Shown in pieces: positions 29,468-37,876 of a DNA stretch of 64,000 nt. Positions within the stretch are counted from its first letter, which is position 1. Every line of letters starts with the position of its first letter. Source of the DNA: an uncultured Flavobacteriaceae bacterium (GTDB taxonomy: Bacteria > Bacteroidota > Bacteroidia > Flavobacteriales > Flavobacteriaceae). Below the pieces are notes generated by a model that saw only the letters and a list, made by a program, of their open reading frames with translations, was not told the DNA's origin and ran no database searches. Position numbers and translations under genes: made by a program. The stretch covers positions 1,043,714 through 1,107,713 of the forward strand of contig CALSLW010000001.1 in NCBI GenBank assembly GCA_943787295.1. Reading direction: 5' to 3'.

Positions 29468-30027
29468 TGGGTTGTTTCTTCTTGAACTGCGACAGTTCCT
29501 GTTAATTTCCCTGTCTTAAATTTAGTGAATTCTTTATTGGTATCCAATCTTGTCGCGATGACATTATAGTCTTGGTTAGAAAAATTAAAGGTTTCTTCGG
29601 TGAAAATCCATTCTTCTTCTGCAGCCCAATAAAGCTGTGGTGTTTCTAATAATCCCCCGTCACTTGCTTTTAAAACCACATTGCCTTGCAGATCAATTAT
29701 ACCGGTTGCGTCGTATAAAATTCCATAATCAGCCGTAATGATATTTTCCTTTTTCAACTCGTCTAAAAAGGTCACTTTAAGTCCTTGTGGAAAGGTAGAA
29801 TGGGCAAGGGATAAATTAGTGAAATCTCGATGCTCTGGTGCTGTTAAAACCGCTTTAATCTGTAAGGAATCTGTATAAACCATGCGAATATCATAGGCGA
29901 TGGCAGCGGGTTCACCTTGAATGGGTTGTTCCTTAATCGCCGTTGTGCGTCCATTGTCGCAAGAACAAAAAAAGGTTACCATAATTATGGCAACCTTTAT
30001 GCAATATAAATTCCCTAGGGAGTTCAT
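29464..30027 (-). CDS. lptC: LPS export protein LptC
   Basis: The protein has about 187 residues. I choose the ATG at 30027, one base after the stop codon of the upstream TPR gene; a further in-frame start at 30051 would overlap that gene. A hydrophobic N-terminus (IKVAIIMVTFFCSCDNG) contains a lipobox-like FFCSC. The LptC beta-jellyroll is recognisable by ITADYGILYDATGIIDLQGNVVLKASDGGLLETPQLYW. LptC carries lipopolysaccharide between the LptB2FG extractor and the periplasmic bridge. Confidence 0.87.
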   Translation of the reverse strand: MNSLGNLYCIKVAIIMVTFFCSCDNGRTTAIKEQPIQGEPAAIAYDIRMVYTDSLQIKAVLTAPEHRDFTNLSLAHSTFPQGLKVTFLDELKKENIITADYGILYDATGIIDLQGNVVLKASDGGLLETPQLYWAAEEEWIFTEETFNFSNQDYNVIATRLDTNKEFTKFKTGKLTGTVAVQEETTQ

Positions 30028-30028
30028 T

Positions 30029-31417
30029 TTAAAGTTTTGGAACTTTAACACTACTGCTAATCCAGCATGAAAAAGTCACGCTTGAACCCTCTTTTCCTTC
30101 TGTAAATATATCTGTTTTGCTAGGAGCTCTTCCTTCATAACTTACAGCAGTTTTAAGCGCATTCTTTTTGATCGAAGCATCAACATTGGCTGCTTTACGC
30201 GCTGTATTTGCTGCTAACCAATAAACCGCTCTCTTTTCAAATTGTGTATTTCCACAATCGTTTGCACTACTAGCGTATAAATTAGCAATTAATAAATAGG
30301 CTTTCCCTAAAGAAGGCTGGAAGCCTAGAGCTTTTCGCGCATAGCTTCTCGCTTTTGACTTTCGTCCTTTTGCTTTAAATTCTAAAGCAATCTTGTATAA
30401 AGTTTTGGCCTTTTTATACTTGTCTGTTTCTAAAGAGATCGACTCTTCATAATAACGTAAAGCTTCACTACTGTTTCCGCGTTTATCATTTAAGATTCCT
30501 AAATAATAAGCAGAGTTAGCCGATGGCTCTAAAGCGTGTAAAGCTTCTACAATGGTTACGAATAAAGGATCATCTGCACAGTCCTTGCTCTTCATTCGAC
30601 CAGCCGCACGGTTTAACCACACTGGATTAGCCTTATTCTCTTCAAAAGAGCTTTGATAGAGTGGAATCAAGTTTTCACAACTAGATTCTTTTGCAATAAT
30701 AGCATCAAGGTTTCTTAAGAAAACTCCTATCGCATTAGAATTCACATCATATATTCGACGGCGTTTTAAATCTTTAGTAGAAAGGGCAGCACCACTTTCT
30801 TCCTTTTTTAAAATAACATCTAACTTTTTCGCTAAACTTGTTCCTTCCACCTCAAATTTTTCTGAAACCTCTTCGTACTTATCAAAAAGCATAGCAGTAG
30901 TAATCGACCCTTTTCCAGATTTGTACAAATCATAAAAGGTTTTGAAATAGTTATATAAGCGCTTAGGGTTAGTAAAACTGGCTGCGTCTTTGGTGTATGC
31001 TTCATCAAAAGTTGCATAGGTGTCTTCTAATGAACCTATTTTGAAGTCAATCATATTTTGTGCCTTACTCGACAAAATATCTCCCACTTTATTTTTCCCT
31101 CTTTTTGTTGGAAAATATTTAATCCAATCATCATAAAGTGCTAATAAGTCTGCTTGAACAGCAGCTATATCTGCTGCAGCGGCATTCTTTAAACGATCTT
31201 TTAAAATACGTTCTCCATAAGAGTAAATCGCAACATTTAAAGAAGGGCATTCAGTCTTAACTGCTAACCAAGGCTCATAAGCTGCAGTGTAATTTTTCAC
31301 TTTTGCATTCTCTGCAAAAATGGAAAGATTTTGCAAACACTCTTGATTGTCTTGCGCTTTCATGTGACCAGATCCTAAAATAAGTAAGGTCACTAAAAGT
31401 TGTACATAATTTTTCAT
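30029..31417 (-). CDS. Exported TPR protein
   Basis: The 462-residue protein has a signal peptide (residues 1-21, ending GHMKAQ). Helical repeats fill the rest; TPR-like pairs are clear at residues 290-390 (SANSAYYLGILNDKRGNSSEALRYYEESISLE and SKARSYARKALGFQPSLGKAYLLIANLY). It is probably a periplasmic scaffold. The gene lies between the outer-membrane protein gene (10 bases upstream) and lptC, an order common in flavobacteria. Confidence 0.85.
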   Translation of the reverse strand: MKNYVQLLVTLLILGSGHMKAQDNQECLQNLSIFAENAKVKNYTAAYEPWLAVKTECPSLNVAIYSYGERILKDRLKNAAAADIAAVQADLLALYDDWIKYFPTKRGKNKVGDILSSKAQNMIDFKIGSLEDTYATFDEAYTKDAASFTNPKRLYNYFKTFYDLYKSGKGSITTAMLFDKYEEVSEKFEVEGTSLAKKLDVILKKEESGAALSTKDLKRRRIYDVNSNAIGVFLRNLDAIIAKESSCENLIPLYQSSFEENKANPVWLNRAAGRMKSKDCADDPLFVTIVEALHALEPSANSAYYLGILNDKRGNSSEALRYYEESISLETDKYKKAKTLYKIALEFKAKGRKSKARSYARKALGFQPSLGKAYLLIANLYASSANDCGNTQFEKRAVYWLAANTARKAANVDASIKKNALKTAVSYEGRAPSKTDIFTEGKEGSSVTFSCWISSSVKVPKL

Positions 31418-31426
31418 CTCTCTATT

Positions 31427-32713
31427 TTAATTATATTTTCTTTTTATAAACCATAAATCATTTAACGACAATCCTACACGAATTGCCCAAAAGCTTTCTT
31501 TTACTAAACCGCCTGTATCGACACCTCTTTGTCCTAATTCAAGCCCTACATTAAGGTTAGAATAACCAGAAACATTTGTGGCGCTGTAAAAGCCTCCTAA
31601 TGGTAAACTTACTCCAAAGGATATGCCAGTTTCTTCTAAAGGAACAGAATTCACAATTACACCAGAGGTTTCTTGACGAAATCCTGCGCGATAAGCAATT
31701 CTTTTCCAGTAACTTGTTATCGATTCATAGTTAGGAATATACATCCCTCCCACAGACAAACGACTACTATCTTCATAGCTAATATTATTTAGTCGAATAA
31801 AATCATTGCGATAATTTCCAGAGTTAATCAATGTAATCTGAGCACCAAACAACCATTTTTTATCTTGACCCACACTCAAACCATAACTCATTCTATCACC
31901 TATAGTTAAACTAAGTTCGTCTAAGCCACTACTAGATAAATCTACTTCTTGAACGGCGCCTACATTTTGAGTAGATATGGACTGAGTATAATAGGTTTGA
32001 CCATTTTTTGACACTAGAATATGCTCTGGTGCAAAACTCCCAAATGCATCTAAAACAATTTTATTTGTCAAAGCAAATTTTACATGCGCAGAAAGGTTAT
32101 AATCAAAACCAGATATTGCAGAATCCCCTAATAAATAGGTGCCAAAATCGATATTTTCTTCTAAGCGAGAAGCCTGTGTATTGATGTTTCCAAAATTATA
32201 ATTTACCGTTGCGCCTAGGCTAAAGCCTTTAAAAAGGTTTACCCCAACAGAGAAAAAAGTTTTATTGACTCCGCCACCACCCTCATACTGGTTGATAACT
32301 GCACTCCCTTCTATCGCATCATCAATAGATTGAAGCCTATACCCTACAGAAGAATAAGGCATTACTCCAAAACTAAACCCAAAATGCTTAGTAGGAATTG
32401 ATACTGCTATATAATCTAATGAACCAGAAGCAACTTTGTCATTTGCCTCTAAAGAACTTAATTGAGTGTTTTTATAGTGAACACCCACCGAAAAAGTGGT
32501 TAGCTTTAATTCTCCTAAACTCGCAGGATTGTTGAGATTCGCGTGAATAGAATCAGAGTAGACACTTAATCCACCCATCATGCGATCGATTGCATTACCC
32601 CGAAAAGTAATGTCCCCTAAACCTCCCAAAGAATAAGGGGATGCAGAACTATTTTGTGCGTGGATAAAGGCCGTTGCTAATAACGCAAAAACAGATAATA
32701 ATTTTCTCAACAT
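31427..32713 (-). CDS. Putative outer-membrane beta-barrel protein
   Basis: The 428-residue protein has a signal peptide (residues 1-19, ending IHAQ), an N-terminal SPYSLGGLGDITFRGNAIDRMMGGL segment typical of flavobacterial OmpP1/FadL-like proteins, and alternating amphipathic strands through to the end. It overlaps the coaX stop by one base. A transport or membrane-asymmetry role beside LPS-export genes is possible but unproven. Confidence 0.82.
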   Translation of the reverse strand: MLRKLLSVFALLATAFIHAQNSSASPYSLGGLGDITFRGNAIDRMMGGLSVYSDSIHANLNNPASLGELKLTTFSVGVHYKNTQLSSLEANDKVASGSLDYIAVSIPTKHFGFSFGVMPYSSVGYRLQSIDDAIEGSAVINQYEGGGGVNKTFFSVGVNLFKGFSLGATVNYNFGNINTQASRLEENIDFGTYLLGDSAISGFDYNLSAHVKFALTNKIVLDAFGSFAPEHILVSKNGQTYYTQSISTQNVGAVQEVDLSSSGLDELSLTIGDRMSYGLSVGQDKKWLFGAQITLINSGNYRNDFIRLNNISYEDSSRLSVGGMYIPNYESITSYWKRIAYRAGFRQETSGVIVNSVPLEETGISFGVSLPLGGFYSATNVSGYSNLNVGLELGQRGVDTGGLVKESFWAIRVGLSLNDLWFIKRKYN

Positions 32714-33435
32714 TAATTTATATTGTAGTCCAGCAGATAGTTTAATCCATCTGCAAGAAAATTCGGATGGGCAAATATGGTGTTTTTTACGCTTTTAGAC
32801 AAGAGAAGTGCATCTCCTCCTGTTAAAATTACTGTTAAAGAAGGGTATTCCCTTTGATATGCATTTATCTGACCCTCAATTTCATGAATAATTCCATGAA
32901 TTACCCCAGCATTAATAGAAGTTGCTGTTGAATCCCCATACAAAGAAAGTGACTCTTCTGGGTTGACAAGCGGCAGCTTTCCCGTAAAGTGTTGCAAGCT
33001 TTTGAATCGCATATAAAGGCCAGGACTTATAGCACCGCCCAGATAGTTACCTTCTGCAGTAATAAAATCGAAGGTGAGACAACTACCTGCGTCGACAATA
33101 AGACAGTTTTGTAGTGGATACAATTTGGTCGCTGCAGCGACCAAAGCAATACGATCATCCCCTAAAGTTTCAGGAGTCGCATATTGAGAAGTAAAAGGAA
33201 AACGCAGCTCTTTAACCTCTTGCACTTGCTGCTGTGGAAAGATAGCTTGTAACTTTTCTTTTGTAATCATCCCGCGAACATCGGCATAAATAACATGGGT
33301 TAAAGCAGGGAAATTTTCGATTATTTGAACAGCTGCTTCTTGGATTGATTCCACCGTAGCAGACAATACACTTTCTTCTTGATCAAAAAGATGGTACTTG
33401 ACCTTAGTATTTCCAATATCTAGGATTAAATGCAT
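32713..33435 (-). CDS. coaX: Type III pantothenate kinase
   Basis: This 240-residue kinase catalyses the first step of coenzyme A synthesis. I place the start at the ATG at 33435, because the conserved LILDIGNTKVKYHLFD phosphate loop begins there; an upstream in-frame start at 33465 adds ten poorly conserved residues. Further motifs are PETLGDDRIALVAAA, NCLIVDAGSCLTFDFI, GGAISPGLYMRFKSL and VILTGGDA. It is the first gene of the envelope cluster and is divergent from tRNA-Phe. Confidence 0.93.
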   Translation of the reverse strand: MHLILDIGNTKVKYHLFDQEESVLSATVESIQEAAVQIIENFPALTHVIYADVRGMITKEKLQAIFPQQQVQEVKELRFPFTSQYATPETLGDDRIALVAAATKLYPLQNCLIVDAGSCLTFDFITAEGNYLGGAISPGLYMRFKSLQHFTGKLPLVNPEESLSLYGDSTATSINAGVIHGIIHEIEGQINAYQREYPSLTVILTGGDALLLSKSVKNTIFAHPNFLADGLNYLLDYNIN

Positions 33436-33484
33436 GGACAAATTTAAATAAAATGCGCTTGGCATTCTTTTCTTTTAAAAATGT

Positions 33485-33516
33485 TTTGTTGAGTCGCAAA
33501 AAGGACATTATATTTG
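33485..33516 (+). promoter_or_regulatory. Promoter of tRNA-Phe
   Basis: TTTG at 33485-33488 and TATATTTG at 33509-33516 are perfect Bacteroidota -33 and -7 elements with a 20-base spacer. The mature tRNA begins 13 bases downstream. Confidence 0.8.
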
Positions 33517-33529
33517 CAACCACAATTGA

Positions 33530-33602
33530 GGTACCTTAGCTCAGTTGGTAGAGCAAAGGACTGAAAATCCTTGTGTCCCTGGTTCGATTCCTGGAGGTAC
33601 CA
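33530..33602 (+). tRNA. tRNA-Phe (GAA)
   Basis: The 73-base tRNA has a 7-bp acceptor stem (GGTACCT with AGGTACC), a D-arm GCTCAGTTGGTAGAGC, an anticodon stem AAGGA/TCCTT around the loop CTGAAAA with anticodon GAA at 33563-33565, and the T-loop GTTCGATTC on a CCTGG/CCAGG-type stem. The discriminator base is A and no full CCA is encoded. Its 3' end is the attachment site of the genomic island that begins here. Confidence 0.97.
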
Positions 33603-33603
33603 C
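33591..33603 (+). repeat. attL core, 13-bp direct repeat inside tRNA-Phe
   Basis: CTGGAGGTACCAC covers the 3' T-stem and acceptor end of tRNA-Phe. The identical 13 bases occur at 45553-45565; the flanks on both sides then diverge. Confidence 0.88.
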
Positions 33604-33608
33604 ATTTT

Positions 33609-33647
33609 AACCCTGTAAGTCATTGATTTACAGGGTTTTATTTTTTT
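33609..33647 (+). terminator. Island-borne terminator for tRNA-Phe
   Basis: AACCCTGTAA (33609-33618) and TTACAGGGTT (33628-33637) form a 10-bp stem, followed by a T-rich tract. It lies just inside the island and replaces the native tRNA terminator, which was displaced to 45568. Confidence 0.8.
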
Positions 33648-33658
33648 AAGATCCTAAT

Positions 33659-33681
33659 TTGTTCCAAATCTTGTTCCAAAT
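33659..33681 (+). repeat. Tandem TTGTTCCAAAT repeats, putative integrase arm sites
   Basis: TTGTTCCAAAT occurs at 33659-33669 and 33671-33681, 12 bases apart, between the att core and the integrase gene. Related copies sit next to the other island end (45449-45491). This is the arrangement expected of arm-type sites for a tyrosine integrase; binding is inferred. Confidence 0.5.
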
Positions 33682-33711
33682 ATGGGTATTTTTTAGTACT
33701 TTTAAGACACT

Positions 33712-35259
33712 ATGAGTGTTTATATTTCACCCAATTTAACTAAGAAAAAAACGGATTATAAACCTTCAGATAAAATCACCATATACCTGAATTATTATTT
33801 TCAAGGGAAGAAACTACGAATCCCTTCCGACGTTACAGTTTTATTTAAAGATTGGGATAAAAATTGGAAACAAGGAAGAAAATCTGATCCAATATTAAAA
33901 ACTGATCAAAATCATGTTTCAAAAAACATTCTCTTAAAACAAAAATTAAGTGAAGTAAATCAGATCATTGATAGAATCAAATTAAATGGTCAAATACCTG
34001 TTATTGAATTAGTTAAAAACAATCTAAAGAATTTTAAAAAGGAAGAAGTCAAAAAAACTTTTGAGAATCTAGACTTGATTTTTTTGCTTAATGAATATTG
34101 TGATTACATAGAAAATGAAATAACCCTCAGAAAAGGATACAAGAAAAGTATTTTCACCTCCATAAAAAGAATTAATGAATTCACCCAACACTATAATAAA
34201 ACATTGAATTACAATGTATTAGTATCTAATATAGATGAAGAATATCAAAAATCATTTTTGAAATTTTATTCCGATAAAGGTGATCAACCTTCTACAATAA
34301 GAAAACGATTAAAATCACTTGTTTCATTTGTTAATTGGTGTGGTAAACAAGGATATACTAATCATAAAATATCCGTTATACCTTTCAATCATAATTTTGA
34401 AAAGGAAGTCGTTTATTTAACAAGAGAAGAAGTCTTACAACTATATCAATTTGAAGAATTTAATTTTTCAAACAAGAATCATAAAAAACATACTAATGAG
34501 TTTTTTTACGATGAATTAAAGAATGGTAAAACGAAAACCTATACTAATCTAGAAGTTTATAAAGATATATTAGTTTTTGGTTGTGGTGTTGGATGTAGGT
34601 TTGGAGATCTTATTTCTTTAAGATTAGATAATTATCAATTCTCAGAGGATAGATCAAAAGGATATTTTGTTTTTAGAATGGAAAAAAGTAGAACTGGAAA
34701 ACAAGTAAAGGTTCCTATTAACAGATTGACTTTTGAGATTTGGAAGAAATATTCTAAAAATAAAAAAAGAACAGATTCTATTTTTCCAAGGTCTTCTTCT
34801 GGAAATTTACCCACAAACCAAAAGATGAATAAACAGATAAAGGAGATTGGTAAAATAGTTGGTCTTAATAGATTAGTTTCCAAACCTAAGTTTAATGTTG
34901 AAGGAAAAATCATAAAAGAAAGTGATACAAGAGTTCCAATTCATTCTGTATTATCATCCCATATTATGAGAAGAACTTTTATAAGAGAAGGAATTGAAAA
35001 TAAAATACCTACACATGTCATGATGTCAATGTCAGGTCATTCAACAGAGAGAGTTTACCATCAATATTTTTCTACTACCTCATCTGAACTTGATGAAGAA
35101 GGGAGAAAACTTTTTTCCTTAGAGTTAAATCATAAGGAAAATAAAAAATCATATAATCAAGTATCCCTTGAAAATCAACTATTAGAGTTAAAATCGTTGT
35201 TTGAAAAAGGTCTTATTCCTGAGGAGATATACTTAGAAAAAGTATCTAGATTGGTTTAA
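33712..35259 (+). CDS. Tyrosine-type site-specific integrase of the island
   Basis: The 515-residue recombinase has an N-terminal arm-binding domain (about 1-110, with LRIPSDVTVLFKDWDKNW), a SAM-like core-binding domain (about 125-235) and a catalytic domain. Catalytic residues visible are Arg296 (GCRFGDLISL), the box HIMRR (His417, Arg420), His443 (SGHSTERV) and the likely nucleophile Tyr452 (HQYF). It is intact and lies about 110 bases after the tRNA-Phe gene in the same orientation. It should integrate and, with an excisionase, excise the island. Confidence 0.94.
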   Translation: MSVYISPNLTKKKTDYKPSDKITIYLNYYFQGKKLRIPSDVTVLFKDWDKNWKQGRKSDPILKTDQNHVSKNILLKQKLSEVNQIIDRIKLNGQIPVIELVKNNLKNFKKEEVKKTFENLDLIFLLNEYCDYIENEITLRKGYKKSIFTSIKRINEFTQHYNKTLNYNVLVSNIDEEYQKSFLKFYSDKGDQPSTIRKRLKSLVSFVNWCGKQGYTNHKISVIPFNHNFEKEVVYLTREEVLQLYQFEEFNFSNKNHKKHTNEFFYDELKNGKTKTYTNLEVYKDILVFGCGVGCRFGDLISLRLDNYQFSEDRSKGYFVFRMEKSRTGKQVKVPINRLTFEIWKKYSKNKKRTDSIFPRSSSGNLPTNQKMNKQIKEIGKIVGLNRLVSKPKFNVEGKIIKESDTRVPIHSVLSSHIMRRTFIREGIENKIPTHVMMSMSGHSTERVYHQYFSTTSSELDEEGRKLFSLELNHKENKKSYNQVSLENQLLELKSLFEKGLIPEEIYLEKVSRLV

Positions 35260-35316
35260 TAATTGAATTTTCACTGATTACTTGCATATCATAAAATTCT
35301 TCGCTAACTTCACTAT

Positions 35317-36681
35317 ATGAAGGTTAAAGTATCCTCACTCAAACACCATCCCAAGAACAAGGAAATCTATTCCCTATCCTCTATTGAGGAACTGATGGAA
35401 AGTATTTCAGAAGTTGGATTATTACAAGTCTTAATTATTGACCAATACAATCAAATCATCAGTGGAAATAGAAGATTTGAATCTATTAAAAGATTGAAAT
35501 GGGAAGAAGTTGAGGTTGAGGTGAAAGAAGTTAAAGATGGAGAAGAAGAATTACTCCTTATCCACTTCAATAAACAGAGAATAAAGAGTTTTAAGGAACT
35601 TATTAATGAATACCTAACACTTGATGGGTATTACAGAAAAGGACAAGGAAGAAGAACGGATTTAACTTCTGTTAAATCTAACAGAAGTTCTTCAAGAGAT
35701 ATGGTTTCAAAAGAAATGGGTATCTCTTCATCTCAATTACAGAGATTGATTTTTATTCACAAACATCACCCTGACCATATAGAACTTTTAGATAAAGGGA
35801 TTCTTACTGTAAACCAATCTTATCTTCAAATCCAACGAGAACTTAAAGAGAAAGAAAGTAGAGAAAACAAACCCAACAATAAATCAAAGACAACTAAGAA
35901 CTCATCATGGAGATTTTATCAGAAATCATCCCATGATATGAGTGAGTTAAAAGATGGTGAAATTCAAACCATTTTTACCTCTCCTCCCTATTGGAATAAA
36001 CGAAAGTATTCTGAGGAAGAAGGATTAGGTAATGAGAAAACCTCTGAAGAGTTTGTATTAAATCTATCAGAACATCTTATAGATTGTAAAAGAGTATTAA
36101 AGTATAGAGGAAGTTTCTTTTTAAACCTTGGGGATACTTTCTATAATGGAAACCTTCAAAATGTTCCTCATAGAGTAATCCTTAAACTTCAAGAACAAGG
36201 ATGGATACTTAGAAACACTATTATCTGGTCAAAGACCAATCCCAAACCCTCCTCATCAAAATCAAATCTTACTCCCTCTTATGAATTCATTTTTCATCTT
36301 ACTAAATCAATGGAGTATGATTACTACCCAACACTAACCAAACTCTCAGATAAAACTAAACCCTCACTTCCACCTCGACACAGAAGTGTAAATGGAGAAT
36401 ACTCTAATTCTATTTCACCCTACCTACCCAACATCAAAGGAAAGAACATGGGAGATTATTGGAATGAGGATATCGTAAGAACTTCAGTAGCAAATCAAAA
36501 GTTAGATATCGAAGGAGAACACCCAGCTCCTTTTCCTGAGGAAATCATCACTCTACCTATTCTTCAAACTTCCAAAGAGTTTGAATTGGTATTAGACCCT
36601 TTCATGGGAAGTGGAACTACTGGAAGAGTTTGTGATAAGTTAGGGAGGAGTTTTGTGGGATATGATTTGAAGGTGTATTAG
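35317..36681 (+). CDS. ParB-like domain fused to an N4/N6 DNA methyltransferase
   Basis: Residues about 1-95 form a ParB/Srx-type domain (IISGNRRFESIKRLKWEEVEV), followed by an HTH-like region (MVSKEMGISSSQLQRLIFIHKHHP). Residues about 195-454 form an amino-methyltransferase of the beta arrangement: catalytic TSPPYW at 221-226, the SAM motif FMGSGTTG near 429 and GRSFVGYDL at the end. TSPPYW fits N4-cytosine or N6-adenine methylation. No restriction endonuclease gene is nearby, so it looks like an orphan methyltransferase, as on many mobile elements. A perfect 26-base palindrome (35664-35689) lies in the coding sequence. The stop overlaps the convergent gene by 4 bases. Confidence 0.88.
   Translation: MKVKVSSLKHHPKNKEIYSLSSIEELMESISEVGLLQVLIIDQYNQIISGNRRFESIKRLKWEEVEVEVKEVKDGEEELLLIHFNKQRIKSFKELINEYLTLDGYYRKGQGRRTDLTSVKSNRSSSRDMVSKEMGISSSQLQRLIFIHKHHPDHIELLDKGILTVNQSYLQIQRELKEKESRENKPNNKSKTTKNSSWRFYQKSSHDMSELKDGEIQTIFTSPPYWNKRKYSEEEGLGNEKTSEEFVLNLSEHLIDCKRVLKYRGSFFLNLGDTFYNGNLQNVPHRVILKLQEQGWILRNTIIWSKTNPKPSSSKSNLTPSYEFIFHLTKSMEYDYYPTLTKLSDKTKPSLPPRHRSVNGEYSNSISPYLPNIKGKNMGDYWNEDIVRTSVANQKLDIEGEHPAPFPEEIITLPILQTSKEFELVLDPFMGSGTTGRVCDKLGRSFVGYDLKVY
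35664..35689. repeat. 26-bp palindrome, copy 1 (inside the methyltransferase gene)
   Basis: Arms AACTTCTGTTA and TAACAGAAGTT are perfectly complementary around a 4-base loop (AATC). Three more copies lie in intergenic DNA of the island (40795, 44214 and, decayed, 45425). Confidence 0.85.
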
Positions 36682-37013
36682 TATAGTAGGTGTTTTTTGG
36701 AGTTATTTCTCCACCCACTTTGTGATTTATATTTCACAAAAAAGATTTTTAAATCTGATTGTGATGGGTAATCTACAAAGTATATTTGCTTATCCGATTG
36801 AGAAGAATATTTGACAAAATACCATAAACCTTCATTTCCTTTTGATTGGGATTGGTAATCTACTTTAAACACTTTTAAATCCGATTGAGATTCATAATTA
36901 ACTACAAAAACTTTTAAATCAGATTGAGATGGATAATCTGTAGTAAAAATCTTTTGAGAGAAAACAAGTGATGGAAGTAAACACAATCTAAAGAAAAGGG
37001 AACACTTGTACAT
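36678..37013 (-). CDS. DUF6150-family repeat protein, exported
   Basis: The 111-residue protein has a signal-peptide-like start (CSLFFRLCLLPSLVFSQ) and then six imperfect 13-14-residue repeats of the form (V/F)DYxSQSDLK(V/I)F, ending in GWRNNSKKHLLY. The periodic SQSD/SQS units and the terminal GWRN are what I know from the DUF6150 family, whose function is unknown. It is at the 3' end of a minus-strand group of four exported or membrane genes in the island and overlaps the methyltransferase stop. Confidence 0.7.
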   Translation of the reverse strand: MYKCSLFFRLCLLPSLVFSQKIFTTDYPSQSDLKVFVVNYESQSDLKVFKVDYQSQSKGNEGLWYFVKYSSQSDKQIYFVDYPSQSDLKIFFVKYKSQSGWRNNSKKHLLY

Positions 37014-37034
37014 TAAATAAAGATTTAGTTAAAT

Positions 37035-37475
37035 TCAATCTTGAATTGTTTTGATTTTGGCTCCATAATAATAAACAAATATTGGAGAGAAAAAACAGAC
37101 AGAGTTGGTTAAAAGATCAATTAAATCAAATGTGCCTGGGATTGTTTTAAAATATTGTAACAGTTCAGGACCAATTACTATAAATAACGATATCGTTAAA
37201 TATAATAAGAGACTTTTCTCTAATTTAAATTCCCATACCATTATTAATATGATTGATAGAGAAAATGACCATAAACCATAAGGTAAGTTGTAAATGAAAA
37301 AATCAGATGGGGTATATGAACTGAAAACTTCTCTTAACTCGAGAATTAATTTTTCTATTCCAATAAACCGGAACCAATTAAACATCTTAAGTCCCAAAGG
37401 TCTATAAGCGATGTATAAAAGACCTCCAATTATTAAAGGAATAAAACTTAAAATATATTTAAACCCCTTACACAT
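37035..37475 (-). CDS. VanZ-like small membrane protein
   Basis: The 146-residue protein has four or five hydrophobic helices. The segment PELLQYFKTIPGTFDLIDLLTNSVCFF has the Glu-x-x-Gln ... Gly-x-x-Asp-x-x-Asp-x-x-x-Asn pattern characteristic of VanZ-like proteins. That family is best known from teicoplanin resistance but is mostly uncharacterised. It lies 21 bases before the DUF6150 gene. The family call is by motif only. Confidence 0.6.
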   Translation of the reverse strand: MCKGFKYILSFIPLIIGGLLYIAYRPLGLKMFNWFRFIGIEKLILELREVFSSYTPSDFFIYNLPYGLWSFSLSIILIMVWEFKLEKSLLLYLTISLFIVIGPELLQYFKTIPGTFDLIDLLTNSVCFFSPIFVYYYGAKIKTIQD

Positions 37476-37513
37476 AAAGAAGAAAAAAAGAGGTCCCTTT
37501 AAAATTATTGATT

Positions 37514-37870
37514 TTAATCACACACAGATAATCGATATTCAATTAATCTATTAGTGTCACTACTATATTCAAAATATGGGGTACACCAAACATCGATTCC
37601 CTTTTTTTTCATGTAGATGTTAATCCAAGCACATTCATAAGTTCCAAAACTAAATTCTGTAAAACCGTATGAACTTCCAAATCGATTTACCATTTGATTA
37701 TAATCCATTTTCATAATTGTATCGAGAACCATCCTTCCTTCTTTTGTGTCAGGGTTTATCTTAAGGATTTTTTCCTTCTTTTCTAAGTCCTTTGAAGTTT
37801 CTTCATCAATAGAACCAAACGCAATTATCATAAAGAGTATTATTGAAAATATTGAAAAGACATGTTTCAT
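37514..37870 (-). CDS. Small exported protein of unknown function
   Basis: The 118-residue protein has one N-terminal hydrophobic segment (VFSIFSIILFMIIAFGS), which can be a signal peptide, and then a mixed soluble domain with the sequence MVNRFGSSYGFTEFSFG and an aromatic-rich C-terminal half ending in two cysteines. I recognise no family. It follows the 501-residue exported protein by 6 bases and is probably in the same operon. Confidence 0.65.
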   Translation of the reverse strand: MKHVFSIFSIILFMIIAFGSIDEETSKDLEKKEKILKINPDTKEGRMVLDTIMKMDYNQMVNRFGSSYGFTEFSFGTYECAWINIYMKKKGIDVWCTPYFEYSSDTNRLIEYRLSVCD

Positions 37871-37876
37871 AACAGA

